The position numbers and the translations under genes are program-made. A stretch of DNA of 64,000 bases from Streptosporangiaceae bacterium NEAU-GS5 (GTDB lineage: Bacteria; Actinomycetota; Actinomycetes; Streptosporangiales; Streptosporangiaceae): assembly GCA_017592665.1 (NCBI GenBank), contig JAGFNW010000004.1, forward strand, positions 309,251-373,250, written 5' to 3'. How positions within the stretch are numbered: position 1 is the first letter of the stretch; each line of letters opens with the position of its first letter. The notes under the pieces were generated by a model. That model was not told the origin of the DNA. It saw only the letters and a list, made by a program, of their open reading frames with translations, and did not search any database. Positions 56,088 to 64,000 of the stretch are shown here, piece by piece.

Positions 56088-57188
56088 GTGAAGTTTGCAG
56101 GCCGGCTCGCCGTAGCCGCCATCGCCGGCGTGCTCTCGCTCGCCGCGTGCGGTACGGACAACAACGGCGGCTCGACCGCCTCATCGTCCGGCTCGGCTGC
56201 GGGCGGCGCCAAGACCATCAACGCGGCCGGCTCCTCAGCACAGGCCAACGCGATCGCGGAGTGGAAGAAGGGTTACCAGTCCGCGCACTCGGACGTCACG
56301 ATCAACTACCAGCCGTCCGGTTCGGGCGCGGGCGTCCAGGCCTTCATCGCCGGCACTGTCTCCTTTGCCGGCTCCGACTCCGCCCTCGACGACGCCAAGG
56401 GCGAGCCCGCGCAGGCCAACGCCCGGTGCAAGACCGGCAACGCGATCAACCTGCCGATGGTCGTCGGCCCGGTCGCCGTGGTTTACAACCTGCCCGAGGT
56501 CCAGGACTTGCAGCTCAAGCCGGCGACCATCGCCGGGATCTTCAGCAGCAAGATCACTAAGTGGGACGACCCGGCCATCAAGGCGGACAACCCCAACGCG
56601 AAGCTGCCTTCCGACGCGATCCAGGCGTTCCACCGCTCCGACGAGTCGGGCACCAGCGCCAACTTCACCAAGTTCCTCCAGGCGACGGGTGGCTGGCCGT
56701 ACGAGCCCGCCAAGGCGTGGCCGGCCGAGGCCGGCGGCCAGGGCTCCAAGGGCTCTGACCAGGTCGCCGCATCGGTGAAGAGCACCGAATACGGGATCGG
56801 CTACGTCGAGCTCTCGTTCGCCACCAACTCGCAGCTGCAGACCGCCAAGGTCGCCAACGGCTCCGGCGAGTTCGTCGCCCTGTCCCCCGAGAGCGCGTCC
56901 AAGACGGTCGAGGCCGCCCAGGTCGTCGGCACCGGCAACGACCTCAAGCTCAAGATCGACTACGCCACCAGCGCGGCGGGCGCCTACCCGATCGTCCTGG
57001 TGACCTACGAGATCACCTGTGAGAAGGGCCTGCCCAGCGACCAGGCCACCCTGGTCAAGGACTTCCTCACCTACACCTCCAGCTCCCAGGGCCAGGCGGC
57101 GCTGACCTCGATCGGCTACGCGCCGATCCCGGACAGCCTGCTGACCAAGGTCCAGACCGCGGTTCAGGCGATCACCCCGGCGGCCTGA
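56088..57188 (+). CDS. pstS: Phosphate-binding lipoprotein PstS
   Basis: 366 aa, GTG at 56088 after GGGAGGA. A lipoprotein signal (LSLAACGTD) is followed by a Ser/Gly linker. Phosphate-binding motifs are INAAGSSAQANAI, YQPSGSGAGVQAF, FAGSDSALDD and FHRSDESGTSANF. It starts the pstSCAB operon, with pstC 5 bp downstream. Confidence 0.95.
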   Translation: MKFAGRLAVAAIAGVLSLAACGTDNNGGSTASSSGSAAGGAKTINAAGSSAQANAIAEWKKGYQSAHSDVTINYQPSGSGAGVQAFIAGTVSFAGSDSALDDAKGEPAQANARCKTGNAINLPMVVGPVAVVYNLPEVQDLQLKPATIAGIFSSKITKWDDPAIKADNPNAKLPSDAIQAFHRSDESGTSANFTKFLQATGGWPYEPAKAWPAEAGGQGSKGSDQVAASVKSTEYGIGYVELSFATNSQLQTAKVANGSGEFVALSPESASKTVEAAQVVGTGNDLKLKIDYATSAAGAYPIVLVTYEITCEKGLPSDQATLVKDFLTYTSSSQGQAALTSIGYAPIPDSLLTKVQTAVQAITPAA

Positions 57189-57193
57189 CCCTG

Positions 57194-58174
57194 ATGGCCC
57201 AGGACCTCAAGAAACCAGAGGGCGGGCCGGCCATGCGCCGGTCCGCCTTCCGGCGCAGTCGCGGTGACACGCCATTCCGGTTCGTGTCGACAGGAGCCGG
57301 CATCGTCCTGCTGGCGATCATGGCGGCCATCGCCGTCTTCCTGATCGCCAAAGCCGTTCCGGCCCTGCAGGCGAACAAGGCGAACTTCCTGACCTACTTC
57401 GACTGGACGCCCAACGCCACGGTCCCGATGTTCGGCATCGCCGTGCTGGCGTTCGGCACGGTGGTCAGCTCGTTCATCGCGCTCGTCATCGCCACGCCGA
57501 TCGCGATCGGGGTCGCGCTGTTCATCTCGCACTACGCGCCCCGGCGACTGGCGTCCACGCTCGGTTACGTGGTCGACCTGCTCGCCGCGGTGCCCAGCGT
57601 GGTCTACGGCCTGTGGGGGTTCACCTTCCTGGTCCCGTTGATGGTGCCGCCGTCGAAGTTCCTCAACACCTATTTCGGCTGGATTCCGCTGTTCGGCGGT
57701 GACTCGGTGGTGGGCAGGTCGATGCTGACGGCGTCGCTCGTGCTGGCCATCATGATCCTGCCGATCATCGCGGCCATCTCGCGTGAGGTCTTCCTGCAGG
57801 CTCCCAAGACGCTGGAAGAGGCGGCGTACGCGCTGGGCGCGACCCGCTGGGAAATGATCAGGATGGCGGTGCTGCCGTTCGGCCGCCCCGGCGTCATCAG
57901 CGCCGCGATGCTCGGCCTCGGCCGGGCCATGGGCGAGACGATCGCGGTCGCCCTGATCTTCCCGATCACCTTCAACATCTCGTTCCAGATCCTCAGCCCC
58001 AACGGCAACAGCATCGCCGCCAACATCGCCAACGGGTTCGGCGAGGCCAACGCGATCGGCCGGGGCGCGCTGATCGCCTCGGGTCTGGTGCTCTTCCTGA
58101 TCACCCTTCTGGTGAACTCGATGGCCCGGCTGATCATCGCCAGGCGCAAGGAATACGCGAGGGCCGCCGCGTGA
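57194..58174 (+). CDS. pstC: Phosphate ABC transporter permease PstC
   Basis: 326 aa, ATG at 57194. Six transmembrane helices are predicted. The EAA-type loop reads [20 protein letters not shown], and [18 protein letters not shown] is also typical. It overlaps pstA by 4 bp. Confidence 0.94.
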   Translation: MAQDLKKPEGGPAMRRSAFRRSRGDTPFRFVSTGAGIVLLAIMAAIAVFLIAKAVPALQANKANFLTYFDWTPNATVPMFGIAVLAFGTVVSSFIALVIATPIAIGVALFISHYAPRRLASTLGYVVDLLAAVPSVVYGLWGFTFLVPLMVPPSKFLNTYFGWIPLFGGDSVVGRSMLTASLVLAIMILPIIAAISREVFLQAPKTLEEAAYALGATRWEMIRMAVLPFGRPGVISAAMLGLGRAMGETIAVALIFPITFNISFQILSPNGNSIAANIANGFGEANAIGRGALIASGLVLFLITLLVNSMARLIIARRKEYARAAA

Positions 58175-59064
58175 CGACCGCAACCCTGAAGACGGGAATC
58201 CAGCCGATCTCCACCGGACGGCGGGTCAAGGACCGGGTCGTCCAAGTCCTGGTCTACCTGGCGTTCCTGGTCGCCGTCGTGCCGCTCGTGTCGGTGCTGT
58301 ACCTGGTCATCAAGAACGGCCTGGCCCGCTTCGACATGGAGTTCCTCACTCACTCGATGCGGAACATCGGCCCCAACGACGCCGGCGGCGGCGCCTACCA
58401 CGCGATCGTCGGCACCTTGGAGCAGGTGCTCCTGGCGTCCCTCATCGCCGTTCCCATCGGCCTGCTCACCGCTGTCTATCTGGTCGAATACAGCCGGGGC
58501 GGGCGGCTCGCGCGCGCCATCAGCTTCTTCGTCGACGTCATGACCGGCATCCCGTCCGTGGTCGCGGGCCTGTTCATCCTGGCCTTCTGGATCCTCGTGC
58601 TGGGCTTCGAGTTCTCCGGATTCGCCGGCGCGATGGCGCTGTCGATCCTGATGATGCCGACCGTGGTCCGCGCGACCGAGGAGATGCTCCGCCTGGTCCC
58701 CATGGACCTGCGGGAGGCCGCGTTCGCGCTGGGCGTGCCCAAGTGGCGGACCATCGTCAAGGTCGTGCTGCCCACGGCGCTCACCGGCATCGTCACCGGC
58801 GTCATGCTGGCCGTCGCCCGCGTGGCCGGCGAGACGGCGCCCGTGCTGCTGACGGTCTTCTTCACCGACTCCATCAACACCGACCCGTTCCACGGGCCTC
58901 AGATGGACCTGCCCCTGTTCATCTTCTCGCAGATGCAGCTGCCGAATCAGACGGCCATCGACCGCGCATGGGCCGGCGCCCTCACGCTGATCCTGATCGT
59001 CATGTTGCTCAACCTGCTCGCCCGCCTGATCAGCTGGTGGCGCTCCCCGGTAAGGAAGGGTTAA
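58171..59064 (+). CDS. pstA: Phosphate ABC transporter permease PstA
   Basis: 297 aa, GTG at 58171. Membrane permease with [20 protein letters not shown] as the EAA loop and [15 protein letters not shown]. It is translationally coupled to pstC. Confidence 0.94.
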   Translation: MTTATLKTGIQPISTGRRVKDRVVQVLVYLAFLVAVVPLVSVLYLVIKNGLARFDMEFLTHSMRNIGPNDAGGGAYHAIVGTLEQVLLASLIAVPIGLLTAVYLVEYSRGGRLARAISFFVDVMTGIPSVVAGLFILAFWILVLGFEFSGFAGAMALSILMMPTVVRATEEMLRLVPMDLREAAFALGVPKWRTIVKVVLPTALTGIVTGVMLAVARVAGETAPVLLTVFFTDSINTDPFHGPQMDLPLFIFSQMQLPNQTAIDRAWAGALTLILIVMLLNLLARLISWWRSPVRKG

Positions 59065-59066
59065 TC

Positions 59067-59843
59067 GTGGCCAAGCAGATCGAGGTCGCCGAACTCGACG
59101 CCTACTACGGTTCGCACAAAGCCATCGAAGGCATCACGATGACCGTCGAGCCGCGCTCCGTCACCGCCTTCATCGGCCCGTCGGGATGTGGCAAGTCCAC
59201 CTTCCTCCGCACGCTGAACCGCATGCACGAGGTCATCCCCGGCGCGACCGTCCAGGGCAAGGTACGGCTGGAAGACCAGGACCTTTACGGGCCCGACGTC
59301 GACCCCGTGTCGGTCCGCCGGACCATCGGCATGGTGTTCCAGCGGCCGAACCCGTTCCCGACGATGTCCATCTTCGACAACGTGGCCGCCGGGCTCCGGC
59401 TCAACGGCCGCTTCTCCAAGTCGGAGCTGAACGGCGTCGTCGAGGAGTCCCTCAAGGGCGCCAACCTGTGGAACGAGGTCAAGGACCGGCTGCACAAGCC
59501 CGGCTCCGGCCTCTCCGGCGGGCAGCAGCAGCGGCTCTGCATCGCCCGGGCCATCGCCGTACGCCCCCAGGTCCTGCTCATGGACGAGCCCTGCTCGGCC
59601 CTGGACCCGATCTCCACGCTGGCGATCGAAGACCTGATCTCCAAGCTGAAGACCGAGTACACGATCGTCATCGTGACCCACAACATGCAGCAGGCGGCGC
59701 GCGTCAGCGACCGCACCGCGTTCTTCAACCTCGCGGCCCAAGGTCAGCCAGGCAAGCTCATCGAGATGGCCGAGACCTCGAAGATCTTCACCAACCCCAC
59801 CGAGAAGGCGACCGAGGACTACATCACCGGGCGCTTCGGCTGA
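59067..59843 (+). CDS. pstB: Phosphate ABC transporter ATPase PstB
   Basis: 258 aa, GTG at 59067 after AAGGAAGGG. Walker [10 protein letters not shown], signature LSGGQQQRL and Walker [13 protein letters not shown] are present, and the PstB-type [18 protein letters not shown] precedes the signature. Confidence 0.95.
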   Translation: MAKQIEVAELDAYYGSHKAIEGITMTVEPRSVTAFIGPSGCGKSTFLRTLNRMHEVIPGATVQGKVRLEDQDLYGPDVDPVSVRRTIGMVFQRPNPFPTMSIFDNVAAGLRLNGRFSKSELNGVVEESLKGANLWNEVKDRLHKPGSGLSGGQQQRLCIARAIAVRPQVLLMDEPCSALDPISTLAIEDLISKLKTEYTIVIVTHNMQQAARVSDRTAFFNLAAQGQPGKLIEMAETSKIFTNPTEKATEDYITGRFG

Positions 59844-59861
59844 CCGCATTGGAGGACCCGG

Positions 59862-60557
59862 GTGGTGGACGGGGACACTCGATCCGCACCGATGCTGTTG
59901 GTGGCTGACCCCGACAGCTCTTTGATCAAGGAGTTGGCGGCCGGGCTCGAGTCTGAGGGCGTCGACGTGGCCGCCGTCGCCGACGGAGCCCAGGCGCTGC
60001 TCCAGGCGGGCGCGCTCCGCCCTGACGCAGTACTGATCAGCGCATCACTGCCGATCATCGGCCCGGTCGAGTTCGTCCGGGCCGTACGGCTCGCGCGCGC
60101 CATACCGGTGCTGCTCGGCGTCAGCGAGGAAAACGCCGAAATGGCCATGCAAGCCCTGGCCGCCGGCGCCACCGCGTGCGTCGCCAGGCCGTATCGCGTG
60201 CCCGAACTGCTACCGCTGGTTCAGGCCGCGTTCCGGAGGAACGGCGTGGAGCGGGCCGTGCTGACGGTCGGCACCGTGGAGCTCGACGTCAGCGCCTATC
60301 AGGTGAAAGTGCACGGGCGCATCGTGCACCTGCCGCTTCGCGAGTTCGAGCTGCTGCACTACCTCATGCGCAACGCCGACCGCACGGTCACACGGGAGCA
60401 GATCATGCGTCACGTGTGGCACTCGGCCGACGCCATGTCGACCAACACGATCGCGGTCCACGTGAAGCGGCTGCGCGCCCGGCTGGGCGACGAGGACGAC
60501 ACGCTGATCCAGACCGTGCGAGGAGTGGGCTACCGCCTGGTCACCCCGGACACCTGA
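59862..60557 (+). CDS. Atypical OmpR-type response regulator without phosphoacceptor Asp
   Basis: 231 aa, start GTG near 59862, 18 bp after pstB. The receiver-like domain (about 10-125) reads PDAVLISASLPIIGP, where Ser stands in place of the phosphoacceptor Asp. The conserved Lys is Arg (ARPYRVPELL). The C-terminal winged helix is intact: HLPLREFELLHYLMRNADR, REQIMRHVW and HVKRLRARLGD. No histidine kinase is adjacent. It is likely a phosphorylation-independent regulator linked to phosphate uptake. Confidence 0.88.
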   Translation: MVDGDTRSAPMLLVADPDSSLIKELAAGLESEGVDVAAVADGAQALLQAGALRPDAVLISASLPIIGPVEFVRAVRLARAIPVLLGVSEENAEMAMQALAAGATACVARPYRVPELLPLVQAAFRRNGVERAVLTVGTVELDVSAYQVKVHGRIVHLPLREFELLHYLMRNADRTVTREQIMRHVWHSADAMSTNTIAVHVKRLRARLGDEDDTLIQTVRGVGYRLVTPDT

Positions 60558-62217
60558 TCATGCACACGCGTCGCGCGATGACGTCGAGGAAGATCTGACG
60601 AGCGGCTGAGAGGTCGCTCGTCACATACGCCTTGCCATTGGTAGCGGCGGCGATCTTCCGCAGTTCGGAGGCGTCGACGCCGTCACCGAACCCGATCGGG
60701 GCGATCACGACGGGGTGATCGGGCCGGAACTTCGCCTTGATGTGGTCCAGCAGCTCGTCCAGGCCGATCCCGCCGTCCGGGTCGTCGTTCTTGCCGTCGG
60801 TGAAGACGACGACCGTACTGACCTTGTCCGGATTGTGTAGCTTCGAGGCCTCGTCGAAGGCGGCCAGGACCGAGTCGTAAAGGCCCGTGTCACCCTGCAC
60901 CCGCTTGGAGAGCCCGCGCAGCTGCGCCACCACGTCGTCCTTGCGCTCCTCGAGCGGACCCATGGGCACGAGCTGCTTGTAGTCCTTGCCGTCGCCGAGG
61001 TGGGTCGAGAAGATCCACAACCCGACGTCGCTGCCCGTAGGCAGCTTGTCGACGCCCTCTTCGGCCAGCCGGGCCGTCGCGGCCATGCGCGTCTGATGCG
61101 TTCCGGGGACGATCTCCTTCATCGACCCCGACACGTCGATCAGCAGCAGCGCCCGCGTGTCGGCCAGCAGCAGCCGGAGGGCCAGCAGGACGCGAGTGGT
61201 CGTCTCGGTCGGCGGCGCGGGGATGCGTTTCGGCTCGTCGAGGCGGACGCCGTACTGATCGGAGAAATTCGGCCCGCCCCGGCCGTCCGGGCCGCGGAAG
61301 CCGGCGGCTTTGAGCAGGTTCACCCCGTTAGCGGAGGTGACGGCGTTCCGGAATTCCAGCGCCCGCCGCTTCCGCTCCGGGTCCTTGGTCGTCACCGTGT
61401 ACGGAAAATCGAGGCTGGCCGCCCCCTCAGGCGGGTAGACGCCGACCGCGAGGCTGCTCGGATGTTCGCGGTTGTGCGCCCAGACGGACTGCTCCGTTGC
61501 CACGATCATGGGCCGGGTCTTGGCCGGCGGATTGTCGAGGATGGCGAACAGGGCGTCCTGGGTGGGCAGCAGCGACCGCTTCAAGTCGGGCAGAATCTGC
61601 GCCATCACCGTCATCAGGTCGCCGCGGTCCTGCATGGCCGCGTTGAACAGGTTGACCACCGCGATGCCGGCCGCATGCCGCCGCGGATCCGGAAGCATGA
61701 CCGTGAGCTCGTTGCCGCTGGTCACACGATCGCTCGGGATGAGGACACTCCACGTGGGGGTGCCTCCGCCGACCGCCACCTTCGTGGCCAGGGCCTGCGG
61801 CAATGCCATGATGACCGGAGACCTGGCGATCGACGGGGTCTCCGGGTCGCCTAATCGCTGCGCGCCCTGAGCCCGGGCCAGATCCACCCAGATCGACGCT
61901 TCCGGCACCCACACGTCCGGCGCCGTCTGCCCGCCCGCCAGCGCGTCCGCCTCGTCCGCCGAATTCTTCACCTGTACGGCGATGGCCGGGCATGTGCCGG
62001 CGTCCTTGGCCAGATTCGTGAGCACGGGCGCGATCTCGGGTGTCGCGACGACGTTCAGCGGCAATTCCGTACAGTTGCCCGGCTCCATCACGGCCCAGGC
62101 GCCGACTCCGACCCCGAGCAGCAGAACCCCCGAGCCGACGGCCGCCGCGATCCGCCCCCGTCGCGGTTGGCGGCGGGGAATCTCAACAGGTTCGTTGTTA
62201 CGGTGTCGTCCGCTCAC
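60541..62217 (-). CDS. Anchored solute-binding/VWA-domain protein
   Basis: 558 aa, GTG at 62217. A basic N-terminus and one transmembrane helix (about 22-42) lead to an extracellular region resembling type-2 periplasmic binding proteins (about 50-340, PDVWVPEASIWVDLARAQG). It is followed by a VWA domain (about 355-555) with the MIDAS motif LLIDVSGSMKE, TGSDVGLWIFS and VVVFTDGKNDDPDG. It converges with the response regulator gene, overlapping by 17 bp. Confidence 0.82.
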   Translation of the reverse strand: MSGRHRNNEPVEIPRRQPRRGRIAAAVGSGVLLLGVGVGAWAVMEPGNCTELPLNVVATPEIAPVLTNLAKDAGTCPAIAVQVKNSADEADALAGGQTAPDVWVPEASIWVDLARAQGAQRLGDPETPSIARSPVIMALPQALATKVAVGGGTPTWSVLIPSDRVTSGNELTVMLPDPRRHAAGIAVVNLFNAAMQDRGDLMTVMAQILPDLKRSLLPTQDALFAILDNPPAKTRPMIVATEQSVWAHNREHPSSLAVGVYPPEGAASLDFPYTVTTKDPERKRRALEFRNAVTSANGVNLLKAAGFRGPDGRGGPNFSDQYGVRLDEPKRIPAPPTETTTRVLLALRLLLADTRALLLIDVSGSMKEIVPGTHQTRMAATARLAEEGVDKLPTGSDVGLWIFSTHLGDGKDYKQLVPMGPLEERKDDVVAQLRGLSKRVQGDTGLYDSVLAAFDEASKLHNPDKVSTVVVFTDGKNDDPDGGIGLDELLDHIKAKFRPDHPVVIAPIGFGDGVDASELRKIAAATNGKAYVTSDLSAARQIFLDVIARRVCMIRCPG

Positions 62218-62359
62218 ATTGCAGCCACCTCTCGGGGTTCACCCCCGAATCAGACGATTCTAGCGTCGTGTCGCTTGCGTCACACCCGTAACGCCGGTGG
62301 TCCAACCTGGCGTGCCAGCACCCTCGCCCACACCGAAAGATCGCCATACGCTGCCGAGC

Positions 62360-63592
62360 ATGAGCGCGGTAAGGCACCTCGAGGCAGCGGTGAAGCAGGC
62401 GTGGAGCGGCGCCGACTGGCTGCCTCACCTGCGGGAACTCACCGAATTGATCGCGGAGACCGAGCGCAGGAGCGCCGGCGGAGACCGCGTCGCCCAGCTC
62501 GCCGCCCGGGCCTGCAAGGCCCTCATTCCGTACGGCGAGATCGGCACGGCGCGCGAGCTCGCGGAGTCGGCGCTGCGCCTGCGCCGGGTGTCACGATGGA
62601 GCAGGCTCCCGCTGCGCTACCACCGTGCCCGGGCCATGCTGGAACAGGGCGAGATCGAGGCCGCTCGCGCGGAGCTCGCCGCGGTGCTCGATGAGTGCCG
62701 AAGCGACCTCGGCACCGGGCACCACCTGACGACGGCCGTCGAGTCGGCGCGATTCGCGTTCGACGGCGATCCGGCACTGGAGGAGCGGTTCTACCGGATC
62801 GTGCTCGCCGAGCGGCTGGCCGCGCACGGCTCCGACGACAGCCGGACGCTCGAGACCCGCTTCGGCCTGATCAACGCGTTGAACTCGCTCAACCGCCACG
62901 CCGAAGCCGAGGAGGAATGCCGCGCCATCCTCGCCGACCATCACCGGCTGGGCGGCAGCGATCCCGCGGCGGCCCAGGCTCGCGGCGTGCTCGGCACCGT
63001 GCTCCACCGCGCCGGCCGATACGACGAGGCCGAGCGGGAGCTACGCGCCGCGACCGATCACGCCGATCCCCGGCTCCTGCCTTCCGCGCTGCACGCGCTC
63101 GCGCTGCTCTTCCTGGACCTCGACCGCCCCAAGTCGGCCGAAGCGGCACTGCGGGGCGCCCTTCCGAGCAGCGAACGCCTTTCCGGCCGCAAAGCGCCGG
63201 ACACGTATGAGATTCGCGTGACGCTGGCCTGGGCGCTCATCGAACAGGGGCGCGGAGACGAGGTAGTCGAAGAGTTACGCGAACTGGTGCGGATCCTGAC
63301 CGCTTACAGCCCGCGGGGCCACTGGGCCCTTCTGGCGCGCCTCGGCCTCGCCAAATCCACGAACGACGTCGCGGAAATGCGATCGATCGCCGAAGCCTAC
63401 GTTCAGATCTTCGGCCCCGACGACCGGGAGACCTTGGACGCCCACTACGAGCTGGGCCTCGCCCTGGGGCACAGCGAGGAAGCCGGCTCGATCCTCCGCT
63501 CGGTATTCGAGGCCCGAATCCGTCTTCTCCCGCCAGGCCATCCGGCCACCACCAAAGCCCAAACCGCCCTCGAACACGCCACCAGGCCCTAA
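62360..63592 (+). CDS. Tetratricopeptide-repeat protein
   Basis: 410 aa, ATG at 62360. The whole protein is helical with TPR-like units, e.g. NALNSLNRHAEAEEECRAIL, GTVLHRAGRYDEAERELRAA and ALLFLDLDRPKSAEAALRGA. There are no transmembrane or enzymatic motifs. The N-terminal 40 residues (AVRHLEAAVKQAWSGADW) are unassigned. It is probably a protein-interaction scaffold. Confidence 0.78.
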   Translation: MSAVRHLEAAVKQAWSGADWLPHLRELTELIAETERRSAGGDRVAQLAARACKALIPYGEIGTARELAESALRLRRVSRWSRLPLRYHRARAMLEQGEIEAARAELAAVLDECRSDLGTGHHLTTAVESARFAFDGDPALEERFYRIVLAERLAAHGSDDSRTLETRFGLINALNSLNRHAEAEEECRAILADHHRLGGSDPAAAQARGVLGTVLHRAGRYDEAERELRAATDHADPRLLPSALHALALLFLDLDRPKSAEAALRGALPSSERLSGRKAPDTYEIRVTLAWALIEQGRGDEVVEELRELVRILTAYSPRGHWALLARLGLAKSTNDVAEMRSIAEAYVQIFGPDDRETLDAHYELGLALGHSEEAGSILRSVFEARIRLLPPGHPATTKAQTALEHATRP

Positions 63593-63631
63593 CGCCGGCG
63601 AGCCGTGCGGGAAAAGGGTCCGGAAATGCGT

Positions 63632-63661
63632 GAAGGGCCACCCCCTACGGGATGACCCTCC
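63632..63661 (-). terminator. Terminator of the rRNA operon
   Basis: On the minus strand, GGAGGGTCATCCC and GGGGGTGGCCCTTC can pair with several G-U pairs just downstream of 5S. It faces the convergent TPR gene. Confidence 0.6.
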
Positions 63662-63670
63662 AACGAAGAT

Positions 63671-63787
63671 GTCCGGCGGCGTCCTACTCTCCCACCACCC
63701 CACGGTGGCAGTACCATCGGCGCTGGCAAGCTTAACTACCGGGTTCGGAATGAGACCGGGTGTTTCCCTACCGCTAAAACCGCCGTA
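63671..63787 (-). rRNA. rrf: 5S ribosomal RNA
   Basis: About 117 nt on the minus strand. The terminal helix (CGGCGG with CCGCCG), the conserved CCGAACCCGG loop and the AGTAGGACGCCGCC 3' part are visible. Confidence 0.95.
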
Positions 63788-63946
63788 ACCCCACGAAACA
63801 ACACACCCACAACCAGCAGCCACACAGCCAGACCCATGCGCAAACACGCACCGACCCAACCGCACCGCCGCCAGCGGATTGCTTGTTGTCTCAGAATCAC
63901 ATAGTGGACGCAAACACACAGAAACGATCAAACGCTTCAAACGTTT
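63788..63946 (-). other. 23S-5S spacer
   Basis: A 160-bp AC-rich spacer between the 23S 3' end and 5S. No tRNA is seen in it. Confidence 0.75.
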
Positions 63947-64000
63947 ATGGTCAAGTCCTCGGCCGATTAGTACCGGTCAGCTCCACACGTTACCGCGCTT
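63947..64000 (-). rRNA. rrl: 23S ribosomal RNA, 3' end (partial)
   Basis: The minus-strand sequence ends with the conserved GAGCTGACCGGTACTAATCG and then GGCCGAGGACTTGACCAT, the usual 3' end of actinobacterial 23S. The gene continues beyond the window edge. Confidence 0.92.

Overview
The window is high-GC actinobacterial chromosome. Ni-superoxide dismutase with its maturation protease, a Kgd-type 2-oxoglutarate dehydrogenase, WhiB, SigR/RsrA with the mycothiol-type anti-sigma layout, a DasR-like regulator, PdtaS-like kinase, RsgA and a CGNR protein together suggest a filamentous actinomycete. Streptosporangiales-like is my best guess, from gene content only. GTG and TTG starts are common. The window begins inside an ArsR-family gene (minus strand) and ends inside an rRNA operon (5S and the 3' tip of 23S, minus strand).

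Layout: 0.4-3 kb, a secreted GH9 cellulase behind a perfect CelR/CebR-type operator. 3-12.3 kb, a B3/4-domain protein, kgd, a small DUF6104-like protein, a DUF4097-PadR pair, an MpaB-like oxygenase, an MDR dehydrogenase and an anchored hypothetical. 12.5-24.8 kb, the most unusual region: eight tandem genes, all on the plus strand, for secreted chymotrypsin-fold (V8/trypsin-like) proteins, with one subtilisin-inhibitor-like (SSI) gene on the minus strand between copies 1 and 2. Copies 3-8 each have their own -10 element followed by a conserved 40-nt leader with a hairpin whose stem covaries. Most copies end in their own strong terminator, and five have a TGTGA-N6-TCACA (Crp-type) palindrome upstream. 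Four of the eight (copies 4, 5, 6, 8) have Asp in place of the nucleophile Ser while keeping His and the triad Asp. This is the best candidate for an undescribed system.

24.9-41.5 kb: malic enzyme, CGNR protein, divergent sodX/sodN, anti-sigma/SigF-type sigma pair, a lipid kinase, WhiB, a PdtaS-like histidine kinase, and a biotin operon (bioF, a DasR-like GntR gene, bioD, bioB). An SNase-like protein, an IlvG-like ThDP enzyme, a Ser/Thr kinase and a BsaP-like small cysteine protein follow, then a thioesterase and a biotin-carrier protein. 41.6-49.3 kb: biotin carboxylase, two HD-type membrane phosphodiesterase genes, rsgA, aroA, an SRAP protein and a DksA/TraR protein. 49.3-51.1 kb holds no convincing gene. 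It contains two 268-bp inverted repeat arms, a long hairpin and a degenerate tandem repeat.

51.1-63.6 kb: methyltransferase, sigR-rsrA, sugar-nucleotide epimerase, hisN-like phosphatase, fructosamine-kinase-like protein, low-molecular-weight phosphatase, a PHO-box-preceded pstSCAB operon ending in a degenerate response regulator, a VWA/solute-binding protein and a TPR protein, then the rRNA genes. Functional themes are carbon scavenging outside the cell (cellulase, protease-like array, inhibitor), redox stress (SodN, SigR/RsrA, WhiB), phosphate uptake, and biotin synthesis together with biotin-using enzymes.
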